From Campylorhamphus procurvoides (taxonomy: Eukaryota > Chordata > Aves > Passeriformes > Dendrocolaptidae): a DNA stretch of 64,000 nt. Below the pieces are notes generated by a model. It did not search any database. It worked only from the letters and a program-made list of their open reading frames with translations, and was not told the origin of the DNA. The DNA lies in NCBI GenBank assembly GCA_013396655.1, contig WBMV01006288.1:948490-1012489 (forward strand), in the 5' to 3' direction. Positions 36,314 through 49,700 of the stretch are shown in pieces. The first letter of the stretch is position 1, and every line of letters begins with the position of its first letter. The translations under genes were made by a program, and so were the position numbers.

Positions 36314-39300
36314 GGTGAGAAACCAAAACTGTTTGCTTCTTCCCTCCTCATAAAGATATTTAGTGTTACTACGCCTATGGTTGCAAAAATATTTTTAACA
36401 TAGGATTAGAAAAAGGGAGAGTTTTTTGAAATAGGTATTTTGTTTAAAAATATGAAGTGTCTTCGAGTTGGTACTCAAAAGTAGCCATTTATCCAAAAAT
36501 ATCCTCTCTCCACTGTTCTTTGTACTGTGCCCTTTCCTCTCTTTCCCCTGCAGCCCATGAGGCTGTGTTCTACCTTTCATTGAAGAATAAGCAACCAAGA
36601 CAAAGTAGTACATACAAGGGAAAATCAGTAGTCAGACAAAAATCTATTATTCTTTGAAAAATAGACCTAACATTACTTTTAATCTGAGCACAAACAGAAA
36701 TTTGTAGGTGAATACTCCTTTAGTTGGCTTCAGTTTGTAACATGGTCATTAAATCCATATCAAACATGTGTGTTTTACAGTTAAACCCTCTAAGACAACG
36801 AGATGAAATAAGTAATCATTTGATAGAAGTACTTATAATGAATTAGATTTTAAAATGTTGGAAAGTCATTCAAGGAAAATCCTTCTTTTACCTTACACTG
36901 AAAACATATCATTAGCCTTAATTTAAGTCAAGGTGAGGAGGAGAAGGGGAGCAAAAGGAGGGGAATAGACACTGCAGGAAATTCTTAAGTGAGTATTGTT
37001 TAATCCCATTTAGGGACACTTTGAACAATGACATATATATAATGAGATATTTAAAATTCTTTGGTCAATCTTTAGCTAAAGGCTTTTACTGTGGAAAAAA
37101 ATGAGTAATTCAATATGGACTACACAGTCTTTCACATGCTTTTATTCTTGATTTGTTGGACATGTGTAACATAAATTTCAAAACCAATCTATTAATGACT
37201 TAAATTGGAAACTGGTTTCCTTTGCTTTACATACAGCATTTCAGTAACAAGCATAATAACAGGTGGATCAATAGATGCTATTTGGTGCAGTTTTTGCAGC
37301 ATGTTAACATTAGTCCTGTATCTCTATTATTGAACATTGTGTCAACGAATTCCTGTTTCAAGGAGGATGGCAAAAATATTTTCCAGTGTCAAGGTTATTT
37401 AACCACATGAAGTGGTAAGAGTTTTTTGTGCATTTTGTTTCCTACTAACCTTGCCTCTTCCTCCTTCTTCTTTTAAATAATCTATGTTTTGATCAAATCA
37501 GTGGGTAAAAAATATTTTTGCATCAAATCTGTCTGCTGTCAACTCAGATAATGTTCTTTAAAATGGACAGTGGTTCTGAAATGAAAATCATTTCTTTATG
37601 TCTCTTAGAGAGACATTAGAATAGATAAAGCCACTAATGTGAACACAAATTTAGAAAGAAACAGAGACAAAGTGAGTGAGAACATAAAGAGTTGAGTTTA
37701 CCATTTGAAGAATTTAGCTAGGGAATTATTCCTAACCTATACTTCTCAAACACAGCATGAAAAGACAGAAAAATGAAATTTTAGTCATTAGAATTTGACA
37801 GCTCACAGTCATAATATGCTGACACGCGTAACAGGAATTAAGAAGTTCTGCAGGCAGAATCAGCACGGATAATTTTTTAGACAAATCACTTCTTTCAGCC
37901 CCATGAATCACACAGTCACACAAAAGGATCACTGGACACTTACAAATGACAAGTATAATATAACTGTACTCTACTTTATATCCTTTGTTAAGAAGCTTTC
38001 ATCCAGAGGCATTAATTGTGACCTATCAGGAACAAAATTTCTATGTCACAAATAACTAAGGGCTCTATGCGGTGGCCACAGCCACAGCAGGGAACAGCTT
38101 GCAGCCAAAATAAATCTGACAACTTTTCAACACTCACCTGTAAACTGAAGGTCTATTTTCTCATCAGTGGAAAAAAAAATGCATCTCAGTCCATAATGTA
38201 TGTGCCAGGTTTGACTAATGATCTCTAGGGCATGACTGCACCAGAGTTTCTCAAACTTTGAAGGTGTGAAGCACTCTTGGTTCACCTGATCTTTAAACAA
38301 TCCATGAAACACACAGTAGGTTTGCAGTCTCAAAGTGTCAGCTGCATGAGGAAGACAAACACAAGTTAGTTCCTTAGGACTACAGATGTGTGCATTTTAA
38401 AAGACTATTTTCCTTTTTAAAATACATTGTAAAGACACCTATACATTTTCTGGACACTTTACAATCCTTTCAGAAGAATTTTTGGAGGTTCTAATCCTCA
38501 GACTCATAACTCAAAGCCCAATCCCAATATGGCATTAATGTTATCTGTATGTTGGGCAACCCTATGGATCACATTTCAAAGGCCCGGGCAGCTGATGAGA
38601 GCTGGCTCAAACTGGGAAGGTGAGCTCAATTGGCTTGAGCTATGTGGTATGGCAGCAGTTGAGCAACGGGTAACAACGGCAGAGATACAGCATTGCTTTC
38701 ACACTTCAACATATGACTCATGCAGAATATGAGTGACTCACATGCAGTATGTCATACCCAACAAAACTGAGCATACTCGGGGAAAACCTGAATATAATAT
38801 GGAGCATCATTTCTCAGGCTCTAGTAACCTTGTAGAATTAGCTGAGATATATATCCCTGCTGCCTCCTGCTATATTGCTATTAGCTACAAAGAACAACAA
38901 GGATGGACTTAACATGCTGATTTCAGGACATTTGTCTAGTAGAATCGCGGGTGTTTTATCAGCACTACATCATGAGGCTTGTTTCCAGCAGGTGTAACTT
39001 TATAACATCCAGGTCAGGGGTATTAAAGCAACAGGGGATGCATTTCTTTGGCAGTAATCTGCCACTGTGGCACAAACAATCAGGGATGAGTATCTGACTC
39101 AACAAACAGCTGTTGAAATTCTTCCCTTGCTTTTTGTTTCTAAGCAGATGGCACAACCCACCTAGCCTGTCCCCTATTCATTGTACAAGTTCAACAAGCT
39201 TTTCAGCCAGTGCAGAACTGGTTCCTAACTCTGTACCATAAATCTGCCAAGTTCTCTTTGCATATCCTTGAATCCTGCAGAGAAGATAAAAATATCTTTG

Positions 39301-39919
39301 GAGCTGAAAGTCTTTATGTTTTTTACAGTTCTTTGTTCCATAAACTCTGTGAAGTCAAAAAACCTCAGTAGCCAAATATTTCCAGGTAGTAAGGGATGGG
39401 CCAAGTGCAAGCAGTACTATTAGAAATCTTTTTTGACAGTGTCATTTGCTGTTGGGGGATTCAGGACTGACTTTTAGGGCCATCAAGAGAGTTAGTCATA
39501 CTCCTCCATCTGGAAATTTCTTTTTGCTTCTTGCTATATATTCTTCTCTGTTGACCATAAATAATATCCTTTGTCAAATCCATGAAAGTTTCAAAATAAG
39601 AAAACAGAATTAGTTCAGGAAAATTAAATAGCACGTATCTTGAATCCTGAATTCAGTTACTCTTCTTACAACCCTCCGAATTCCCTATGCTTTTCTGAAA
39701 CATCAGATGTATCAAGAATTTTTCCTCTGGTCTTTCCTCTTCATTTGTATGCCAGCATTCTTTCTTCCAATTTGAATTTTTCCTTCTCAAAACCTACCCT
39801 CTTCCATAGAGGGGGAATTTGATTTCTGTGTCTGGACTTGAGGAATTGCTATGTTCCGTTCTGAAACTTTTGTTCCCATTTCCATTAATTCAGTATTAAC
39901 ATTAGATATGTGAACTTTT

Positions 39920-39975
39920 GATGTATTAAATTATCATCTGTTAAATTATCTGATGTCTTAAATTACCATCTTCTG
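39920..39975 (+). repeat. Degenerate tandem duplication, ~32 bp period
   Basis: GATGTATTAAATTATCATCTG at 39920-39940 recurs as GATGTCTTAAATTACCATCT at 39952-39971, with a partial TTAAATTATCTG copy between. A small local duplication in AT-rich DNA. Confidence 0.6.
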
Positions 39976-40071
39976 TCTTTTGCTTTGCCCTGTATGCCTT
40001 CCTTTAGATTTGCACTTGAAGATGCACTCACCTCAAAACATACTCCAGACTCGGCAGTGAGAGAATGAAAA

Positions 40072-40088
40072 GAATGAATGAATGAATT
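40072..40088 (+). repeat. (GAAT)n microsatellite
   Basis: About four copies of GAAT ending in GAATTC. Simple repeat. Confidence 0.8.
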
Positions 40089-42217
40089 CTGCTTGAGGTG
40101 ACAGTATGTGTTATGAAAGAAGTTTTAATTTCAGATAATAAAGACTGAACCCTAGCCTCCAGAGGCCTGTGATAATGAACAGACAAATGGTGGCAAAACC
40201 CACCTCTCAAAGATACAGCACTATGTTCATGGGCTCAGCACTGAACCAGCAGTGCCCTTTATTTCCTCTTTGGATCTGGCATGTGTGTGTGAGTTGAGGT
40301 ATCCAGAGACAGCACAGATGCCCAAACGTGGGCAGGAAGCCAGGTTGCAGGGCTTACAGTATAAATATATGTTTTTTTAACTTCATGCATACCCTTTTTC
40401 CCAGTAAGTGTGTTTTTCAGGCTTAGAAACTCTCTGTTCTTAGCTATTTTAAGAAACCTGAAGGGTGAGAGATGGAAAAGCAGCAGACATGTTGGCAACA
40501 AAGATCTCTCCATGAACAGAATGCCAAGATTAAAAACAACCAACCAAAAAAAAAAAAGGCATACCTTTGACTTTTTCTTGCTCTTCTGTCTCAAAAAATA
40601 AATTGGCTCATCTCAGACTGTTGGATTCTGGCAAAGATTTAATATCAAATGAGAGAAATAGCATGTTCATGAAGCAAGGTGATTTCCAAAGTGAGGTTAG
40701 ATGTGCATTCAGCTTCTTCTACTTGGCAGCTATCATGAAGGGCAAAAAGATTTACCAGTTCTCCAGAGGGTATATAACAGGGTTGCCCCAATCTGTCAGG
40801 AACTGTTAGAACTCAGTAAGACTTGAAGTGGGACTTAAAAGTTACTGAAGCTCATTTGTTCACAATGTCAGGTGTGGATCCACCCCAATCAAAAAAGAGA
40901 TAGGAAGAAGAAAATATTGTGGGGAGTCCTAAAGGGAAGTTCTTCACACAGCCAAGCTTAGCAAGAACACTAAATAAATAAGGAAAATGCAGAAGTCCTT
41001 GCAGCTATGGTTTATCAGCTGGTCTATTGGACCTATCCACATGGATCCCATTTGCCTGCAATAAATATGAAGTAAAAGCTGAGTCCGGCTGGCTTGTCAT
41101 CAAAGGGGGNAAGAAAATGCTATCTATAATACTACCTCACAGTTTGTATGAGGACATGAGGATGGGATATTAACTAAGGCTCCACACAGTGTTTTTGCAT
41201 TTGTTAAAAAACAAAAGAAGAAAGATAAAAAAACACTGCATAACCTCTACAAAATGGGTCACAACTGGACTAGAAGTAATTGTAGAAGTCCCATTTTGTC
41301 TGACAACATTTCGCCAATGGTCTGTCCAGATTTCTGTCTAATCTAATCTATCCATACGCCCATCACTTTGGAAATTACTTGCCATTTTTCACATTTTATT
41401 AATCCACCTTTGAAAATTCAAAATATGATTCAGAAGCAGGAAAGGCCTTGTGAAGCAAAAATAATAAGTAAAAGCTCATGCTTAAATCTGCACACTGTCT
41501 TACTCTGGGAGAGTTAAAATGCATACTGCATCTCAAAGATCTTTTTTATCTTTCAAAGCAAGAACTAATGGAATAAGGGAAAGAAAAGTTTCCACGGCCC
41601 AGATATGTCTTTGCTGAATCACTTTGTAAGGTGTGGACAATTGAGTCATAAACTTTCACACTACAGATGGCTGTGTTTCTTTCATAGTGAATCAAGCTCT
41701 AAAAGATCTGTGACACTTTATGTTATATGTTAACTAGAGAGGCATATTATGTAAAAAGCACATAGGGTTTCACATGCACTAGTGCTCTCTACACAAGAGA
41801 GCATCATTTTCAATATTCACTTATAAAACCAGCTTCCATTTTTACTTACTAACTTTCTTGTGCAATTGCCTGAAGTACAGTCATACTGCTATCAGACTTA
41901 CTGCTTTGTAGAGCTTCACAAATTCATTAAATGCATTGTTTTATGTCGCATATGATTTGTATTTTTTTACTTTAACATAAAATATTCAACATGTAATATC
42001 TTCCTACACTGGCACCCAACCTAATGCAACCTTAAGAAATGAAAGAAAAGACAAGCAACTTGATATTTATGTATGTGAGTTTCCACATGATAAAAAGGTT
42101 CAGATATTTTAGACACATTTTAGAATTTTAGAGATAATATTACAGTGCAAAAATACTTGCTGCCTATCTTAAACCAAATCGCTCTTCCATACAAGTCCTC
42201 ACAACAGAAAGGCTGAT
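40089..42217. other. Unassigned AT-rich sequence with one ambiguous base
   Basis: No gene recognised. An A/C-rich run lies at 40533-40557. The single N at 41110 follows a G-run (GGGGG), suggesting a homopolymer-length uncertainty rather than a true gap. Confidence 0.55.
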
Positions 42218-42332
42218 ACCTGTAGCTACAGGTGCAAAGTGTACAGTTACAGTGACACTGTAAGGGTTTAAAAGCTCCAGTAAAATGTCTATTTATGTTT
42301 CAACTGTAACTACACTCCCTATAAACATAAAT
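42218..42332. repeat. Cluster of nested perfect palindromes and hairpins
   Basis: Three independent perfect inverted repeats lie within 115 bp: ACCTGTAGCTACAGGT (42218-42233), TTACAGTGACACTGTAA (42247-42263, one-base centre), and ATTTATGTTT at 42291-42300 pairing with AAACATAAAT at 42323-42332. In addition AGTTACAGT (42245-42253) can pair with ACTGTAACT (42303-42311). This may be a decayed hairpin-type transposon or a structured conserved element; no family is recognised. Confidence 0.75.
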
Positions 42333-45300
42333 TTTAAATCAGATAAAAATATCTTAAAATCATGCCTCCCCAGCTGAGAGACGGTGATGAACTGAAGGAC
42401 AATCACTGAGAAGGATCAATAGATAGAACAAGGATTAACACTTTGTTTGTTTGAACAAAGAACATTTTGTTCTCATTTTTTTTGAACCAGTGAAACATTG
42501 TTACACATTGTACAAATCTTTACTAAGGCAATTATGAGCAACCATGTATTTAAAATGAAGAAAAATTATAGGCAAAAAGATTACTACAGTCCACCTCTCA
42601 AGATATATCCTCTTCTTTGGACAGCACTGCTTCAAACAAACCTATAATTTGTTGTTCAAGAGGAAATTGTCTTAATTACAAAAAGGACTGTATTCACTAC
42701 AATGCTTCCAGCCAGAAAGAGACTAATGCTGGGGATTAGTCCCTATATTTTTTGAAACTCTTTCTTCAAAGAGTGTTCTACCTGAGCTTTTCTGGAGATG
42801 TAACTGCTTCAGGCTATTACAAACTATTTGTGTTTTAGATCAAGCTGGCTAAACTTCTTGACCCAGCAGATAAAAATTTTTTTTGAGTTACTGAAGGATC
42901 ACATTTCAGTCCCATCTCTAAATGTATGAACTAAAGGAAACAGTAAAAATAGGTAGTGGGAAAAAAGACAGACACAATGAGAACAGAAATTTTCAACTCT
43001 CTTTCTCTGTTTTTCCAGATAAAGATTACTTCAAACACACTACAGATACATATTCCACACAGATGACTGGCTTGATCACTCGTCTTAAGGTCTCATGATT
43101 CAAAGTTTGCTATTAACACTTTTTCAGCTTGAGGTAAGAATCAGATTTCCTAATATATAACCTACATAATCACTAAGATTTGATGATTTTTTTCCAACTG
43201 GTCTGTCATCTCCCCTCAGCCAGGTTATATTGTGTGGCTACTTGCTAACTTTGTCTCACAAACACAATTATTCCCATCCAGCTGAAATTTCTAAGGGAAG
43301 ACAAACCATCCACTTTTGCTGCCAGTTGATTCCCAACTGAAGGCTAAAATTGCAGGTATGGTGTGTGTTTTACCTTCCCTCAGATCTTAGTTCTGCTGTG
43401 GTCTTTTAAATACCTTGAGGTATTTAAACGTAGATGAGTCATCTAAGCCATGGAAAATGTGTTTCATTATGATAATATAGAATCTGCTGATTATTCTTTC
43501 TTAAATTATAGCTCTATAATGCTTGATACCAGCCTTCAAAGACATTTGAGCCCATTTTCCCTGTGAGCTCTTTCCTTTTGTCTTATCTTCCTTACGTCAC
43601 TACGGTGTCTCAGGTATGCATTAAAACCTCCTGCAGTTTTGTGTTTATTGCACATAAGCTCTTTTACGTGAGGCACAAACAGAGTTTCAGACACTCACTC
43701 AACCTGCTTGTTAACTTACTACTATACCCACATCTTTAGACAGATTATGAAGGTCTTGTGGACTAATTTGTCCCACATAATTAGGTCCCGTGAGCTTTCC
43801 AATACACTTTCTTACTTTGCTTTAAATTCCAGGAAAACCTCTTTGGAGGTAATTTGACACATAAAATGCATGCAGTCCTCAGTGTGTTTGCCACATGTTC
43901 TGCTATGTTTCCTGCTATGTTAATATGGCCTTTCATCATTTCCTCCCACCACATCCTCTTGACTGTACTTCTTTCTCTCCCCCTCCACACACTTTCACTG
44001 AGTTATCACTACTCAGAGGGTTTCACTTACACTGGAAAGCAACATCTGTAACACAACCAGTTGGTTATAATTCAGACAAGAAATTATGGCAAATAATCAA
44101 GATTTTGAGTTTCAGATCAGAGTATTTTCAGGGCAACTTTCAATTTCTGTTTCAGCATTTTTTCCAGCCACAGCAAACTATCTTCTTGTCTTTGTTCATA
44201 CCACATTGAACAAACCCATTGAAATATATTTTATGGGCAAGTTCAGAAAGATTGACAACGAGTGTTAACAAAATAATGCTTTCCAGAGCAAGGGCAGGTT
44301 TTCATAGACTTACTCAAGTAGGAAACAATATGATCTCCCAAAGAATAGAGTACCAAACTTTAGATGCTATATCACTCCCAGTAGAATTCTTAAGTCCCTT
44401 GCCAAAAGACATTTAATGTGCAACCATCTCTACTGTAAAACAAATGCTGAAGAGCTGCCATCAGTGATATTTGCACAGATCCATTCTCATTAAAGGCTTT
44501 TATAATAGCATTCACTCTGGTGTAAATTTTTTAAAATTCACTCCTACATCCTAGGGAATACAGAGTAGAAGTAGAAAAGTTCCATGTGTTTTTTTATAGC
44601 AGTGGGACCAGTCCTGCAAGGGTTGGAAAGACTTTGGAAGAGGAAAGACTTCAGAGACGGAATTGGAGAATGGGACTTAGAGTGAAAGACATAAATAACT
44701 CTATTTATTAAGTTTAGAGAAATGCAAAAGATATATTGATTATGGTTTAGGCACATCTCTAGAGATGTGCAAGAACTTAATACTCAGGGAATCTTCATCC
44801 AGCAGGAAAAAAAAATAAATTGCAAAAAACAGCACCTAAAGACTAAAATTTTAAATCAGATGCTCAACTTTAACAACCTTGAAGCAGTTCAGTGACGTTC
44901 AGAGTGGACTCTTGCCCACTACAATGAGCAAATGTGTTACTGGAGAGTTGAAAAAGGTGATACTTATCCAGCCACATCTTTGAAGCAAGAGTTAATGCAG
45001 AGAAGTTTTATAGCCTGGGATATGCAGATGAAATTTTAAATTTGGACTCCACAGCTTCTGAAAATAATTCTTGCAGTTCTTCCCACACCTGTGGGAGAGC
45101 ACACTTTTGCCCTTTGGCTGTGACATTCCCAACCTAGTCACTGCACAGCTAACATCCTCACACCACCTTAAGTGAAAGAAAAGGAGGGACTCTTAGGAAA
45201 AATATAGTTGCTGAATGCCTGCCCAATGAGACAATATTTCCAGTGTTGTCCATCTTCTGGTAGTGTCAAGGATTCCTTCGTAGTCAGTAGAGCTTCTGAG

Positions 45301-46735
45301 CTATAATTCAAAACTGCAGCACTAAAAACTTGCACCTTTCTGTTGACTGTACATGAAATCTGGATCCTGTTCATACATCGTGGAATGACAGGATAGCCTT
45401 CCAAAAGCATTTTTGTCTTTGCAGCTCCGATTCCTTTCTTATTACCAGAGTGGAGATTAAATGTGCAAGAACAAGAGGAGTGCTGTTTCTCTGTTTTCTC
45501 CTAAAAAACCACACATTGTGCTGCTTCCTTTTATCTGTGTTTCACTTTTTCTAATCTCTCTCTCTTCACCTTGTTTGCAGAGTAGAAAACTGAGCTGCAA
45601 GAGGAATTGTTAGGATGCCTGCCCTTGTGCAGAGAACTCTTCTCTTGGGGCTGTTCTCTACCCTGATGGATCTAACTACGGTGCTGCCTCTGCTGTGGAT
45701 GTTTCCCAGGGTCTGTAGCAGTGCAGTTTGTTCAGGCTTCAGCATTAAACCTCATGTTCTACACTGGGATAATGCTTCTGTGCTGAATGTATGCATTTGC
45801 CTAGCTGTGTGGGCACAACAGACAGGATTAAAAGTGTTTTCCAAGGTTCAGCACTGAGCATATAATGACTGTCACAGGGGAGAGCCACTTCCCTACATGA
45901 TGAAAGAGCAACATGCCATTACACATTATTTAAACACACTGTGACATCTCCTGCAAATGCCTAGCCATAGTGTAGTGGCAAAGTGCATCTTACCACACAG
46001 CTACAAAAAAAAACCCCGTGTTTACTGCACTGAGGACAAGCATTCGCAGACCATGTCAGGCAGAACACTATTACAGAGATTATAGTCTACCTCCTCATTC
46101 ATCATGAGACCTGCCTTCCTCACTACTAGAGGCCAGAGTATAAACTGTACTTCAGTACTGAGGAGTTGGAAAGACCAGCCTTTCCCCCCTTGTTTATCCT
46201 TCATCAATAATTAACACAGGAGACATCATTAGCTCAGCACTAGAGGGTGTATTTTTACCAAAAGTAGATTAACATCCATTTGTGAAAAGCTCAGGACCTG
46301 TTGATGAATGCTGCAAGAGACTGGTGAAGTGGGATGCACCCTGGCAATGTGACCTAGCACTGAGATAGACTTTGGTGGACTTTCCTGACCTGGTTGTCAC
46401 AAAATTCTCCTAAGTGAAGATGGAAAGCCTGAGTAAAATTGTATGAGGTGAAGATACCCTGTTGAATTGAGTTTGTTTTCAAGATATTATGAAAGCAGGA
46501 TTTAAGCGTGTGTCCCTGATCCGTCTTGTACGTGTACACACAGACCCACTGTGCAAACCCTCGTTTAGGATAAAAGTGTATCTTGACTTGTGTGACCAAA
46601 CATCCTTGAAATCAGCAGGTACCAAAGACAGTGCCTATTTAACAGTAGAAACACTTTGTATTTCACTTCACAGTTAACACTGAAAATAACTGAGATTTCA
46701 GACTGAACGGGAAAGTTACACCAGCCGCATATGAA
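42333..46735. other. Unassigned AT-rich sequence
   Basis: No gene or known repeat recognised, apart from the perfect palindrome at 43405-43428. Open frames are 104 codons or shorter. The 104-codon frame at 43895-44209 shares its DNA with frames of 65 and 60 codons on the same strand and shows no domain. Confidence 0.5.
43405..43428. repeat. 24-bp perfect inverted repeat
   Basis: TTTAAATACCT, a two-base centre TG, then AGGTATTTAAA: 11-bp perfect arms. It could bind a dimeric factor or form a cruciform. It may be a chance event in AT-rich DNA, although 11 matched pairs with a 2-base loop is unusual. Confidence 0.9.
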
Positions 46736-46765
46736 TTAATGATTATTTTTTAAAATAATAATTAA
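46736..46765. repeat. AT-only imperfect hairpin
   Basis: TTAATGATTATTTT pairs with AAAATAATAATTAA at 12 of 14 positions around a TT loop. It is packed with TAAT/ATTA cores. It may be just AT-rich simple sequence. Confidence 0.6.
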
Positions 46766-49700
46766 TCTTTCTAAATGTCAATCTATTTATATATAACAGA
46801 AATGAGTCACTCTTATTTCCCATTAATGAGGAACCTTTTTCTTAACAGTTTATGCCGACACAAATATGCTGCTATCTTGAGGAACACAGCAATATAGAAA
46901 TAACTCTTCTGTAAAAAGTCATGTATAATCAAAACAAATTGAATATCCACTTTTATTTCCATAGGGAACAGAGCTATAAAGATTAATGCTAGACAATGAT
47001 ATTTAATTAAAGGCTATTTACTTTATAAGCACTTCCATGTTTTCAAGAGTGGTCTCCTCATTTGGAACAGGAAGCTGTAATGCATTTCTGAGCCATCCCA
47101 CAGTCACAGGTGGAGGAAACCAGTTATGATCACAGCACAGTTCTTACAGCGATACTGACAAACTGTCTAACAAAATTTTTCACATTAAAGAATTCTGGTG
47201 TTACAGAATTTAAATGCATTTTAATTGACTTTTCAAAATTCCATTTTTTATTCACAAACACACCTGAACACAATAACAAGAATTCATTTTTATATGCATT
47301 ATTCTCTCTGATGGCATGTTGTTGTACTGTACACATACTCCTCTCTTCATTTTTGAGAAACAAAATAAGAGGTTATGCCCTTACAAGTAAAAACCAAATA
47401 AGTTTCCCTTCCTTAGGAAAAGAAAGACTGTTGCTGTAGTCCAGACTATTTCTTTTTTAATGAATTGTTAACCACTTCGGTGAAATTAGAGGAAATATTT
47501 TGTGTATGAATACAGATTTTTACATAAGAAACTAAAGGGACTACAGAAGAAAATTGCACAGAATGGCCCTTTCAGTTGGCTTATTAAGGCTAAAATTTAC
47601 AATTAGATTTTGGAAGACTAATTTCTAAGAGGAGACTTCGTTTTAAAATGCAAGAATTTTTGAGCTGATGTAGCTGATGTTTGTTTCTCATCAGTATGAG
47701 CACACAACCTCCAAACACAACACTTTCAATAACGATTGTATTAGTCATCTACAGCTACAAGGCTGTATAAAATACACAAATAAAATAGCTTTATTTGGAT
47801 TGTAATTAACATGGCAAATATTGCAATATTCTACAGGAAACAAACATTCCAAATCTATGTATTTTATTTCTTCTGACAACTGGCAAAGTATATTTTACTG
47901 CAGAATGCTTTATTGCTTCTTAACTATTCATCCTACACAGTATACATAAAAGCTTAATGAGTATGGCTGCATAAAAACTAATTTTAATGCTTTTAAAATC
48001 AATGGTGAACAAAATGTTGTTTAGATTGTTTTTCAAACAACTATACCACATCTGATCCTTTGAGGAAAAGCAATTACTTCTTCTTGTCATAGCCAATACA
48101 TTTCTTCATTCTCCCATTTCAGTTGTACCATTCTTAGGGACCTTTACTCTAGTTACTATGCAAACAGTTAAATATTCGAGAAAATATTGAAGAATATTGT
48201 TATTAAATATCTAATCAATAAAAATGCCACTTCCACTAATAGGCTACCAGTGAGGATGGCAAGAAGAGAAACACTGAAAAGATTTTTTTTTCCAAATTAA
48301 TAAATAGTATATGGAAGTTTGGCTAATGAAATATGTCTTCAAGGAAAATTAGTAGAAAAAAGAATATATAAAAGGTATACAAAGATCTGTATAAAATAGC
48401 TGCTATAGTCGGAATTTAACTCCTGCTTCTTTTAACCACCCTGTGAGAAAGCATCAGCTTTTTTTTTTTTGTATTTACTAAAGAAACATCAAATGTAATC
48501 ATTTTTTGTAAGTTTCAACTGCTATAAATCACTGGGAACTTATGCACATCTAATTTATGCAATTGTATTGGTAGTGAGGAAATCATCATTCTTTAGTGTT
48601 TTGTATCTCTGTCATTCTCTCACAGAGAATTTTATTACAGTAGGCACCACAATCGTTGAGAGTTTCTCAGCATTTATATTAGTGAGACCAATATTTTAAG
48701 GTATGCAATTCAGTCATAAAAACTGAGATCATAGCCTGAAAGTGTTAGTTTGTGAATTTCCAAACATGCACACACACACAGAGGCTCACAAAGACACACA
48801 CCCACACACATTTTATCATTTAAATGCTTCCTTTTTCTTTCCCTTAACCTGCACTCCTGAAATCTAAAAACCCATTCCTCCTTTCCAGCAATTTTGCAGG
48901 CCATCAGGCCAGAATACTGACTATTACTGTGGTACATTCAAAGAAACAAATAACAACAACAACAACTATCCAAATGGCTGAAGTATTGACGTTTATCAAG
49001 CATTCTTAACACATGCATAAAAACCGCTTTTCAGATGCAGTTGTGATGCATTCTGAACTATGTTTCAGAAATACAAAAACATACATAATACACAAATGTG
49101 TACTATTGTTCATAGACATTGACTATACACATCTATGAAGTATGTGTTGAATCCATATTAAGAATCACGCAGAAACATTATAAACATGCTTTTGTATAGC
49201 CCACATTCTCCTTTTACTGCAACACAGCCCCTGTTGGCAACGTTACTAATAGTTGTTTCTTTAAAAAGTCATGTTTCTGTTGGAAGTTTTGTGTGTGCAA
49301 AGGCTGCAGTTTCAAGCTTTGCCTTTACTACAATACAGCAACTGGTTTGGGGGCAGCTTGCTTTTACCACTGTGAATTAACGCAGCCATTTGGAAAGAGA
49401 CTTTTGGGGGTGCATTTGCTTAACCTCCTTCTATAGCTGCCTGTCCCAGTAAAAATCTACACCACATGCCTTGCAATTTCTAAACATAGTTACTTAAATA
49501 CCTCTTTTGTAGGGATTTTGCTTTTCCCTTCAGAATGTAAATACTTGGGCAACAATAGACACAACAGAACCTGAGAACAAAAATACAGTCCCAGCCATTT
49601 CAGTAAGGAATTAAGTAAAATTCAGGGAGAAAGAAAAAAAAAAAAGAGATTAAATTTCAACTTTAAGGTAATAAAAGATGGAGATGGAGTTGCCAATGAA

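Larger units (their letters stand above)
30133..39919. other. Unassigned AT-rich sequence, nearly 10 kb
   Basis: No gene, RNA gene or recognised transposon. It holds T-rich tracts at 35561-35594 and 36282-36313. The part at about 31080-31400 (TATGCCTAATTAAAGGTC, CAACAATTATTACAGC) has the look of a weak conserved element but no firm signal. All open frames are 92 codons or shorter and unrecognised. Confidence 0.5.

Noticed and set aside
38242..38256. CAGAGTTTCTCAAAC as a hAT terminal repeat
   Set aside because: No matching opposite end or body could be found nearby, so a single 15-mer resemblance is not enough.
48768..48810. CA-rich tract as a regulatory Z-DNA element
   Set aside because: Short and interrupted; an ordinary microsatellite is the simpler reading.
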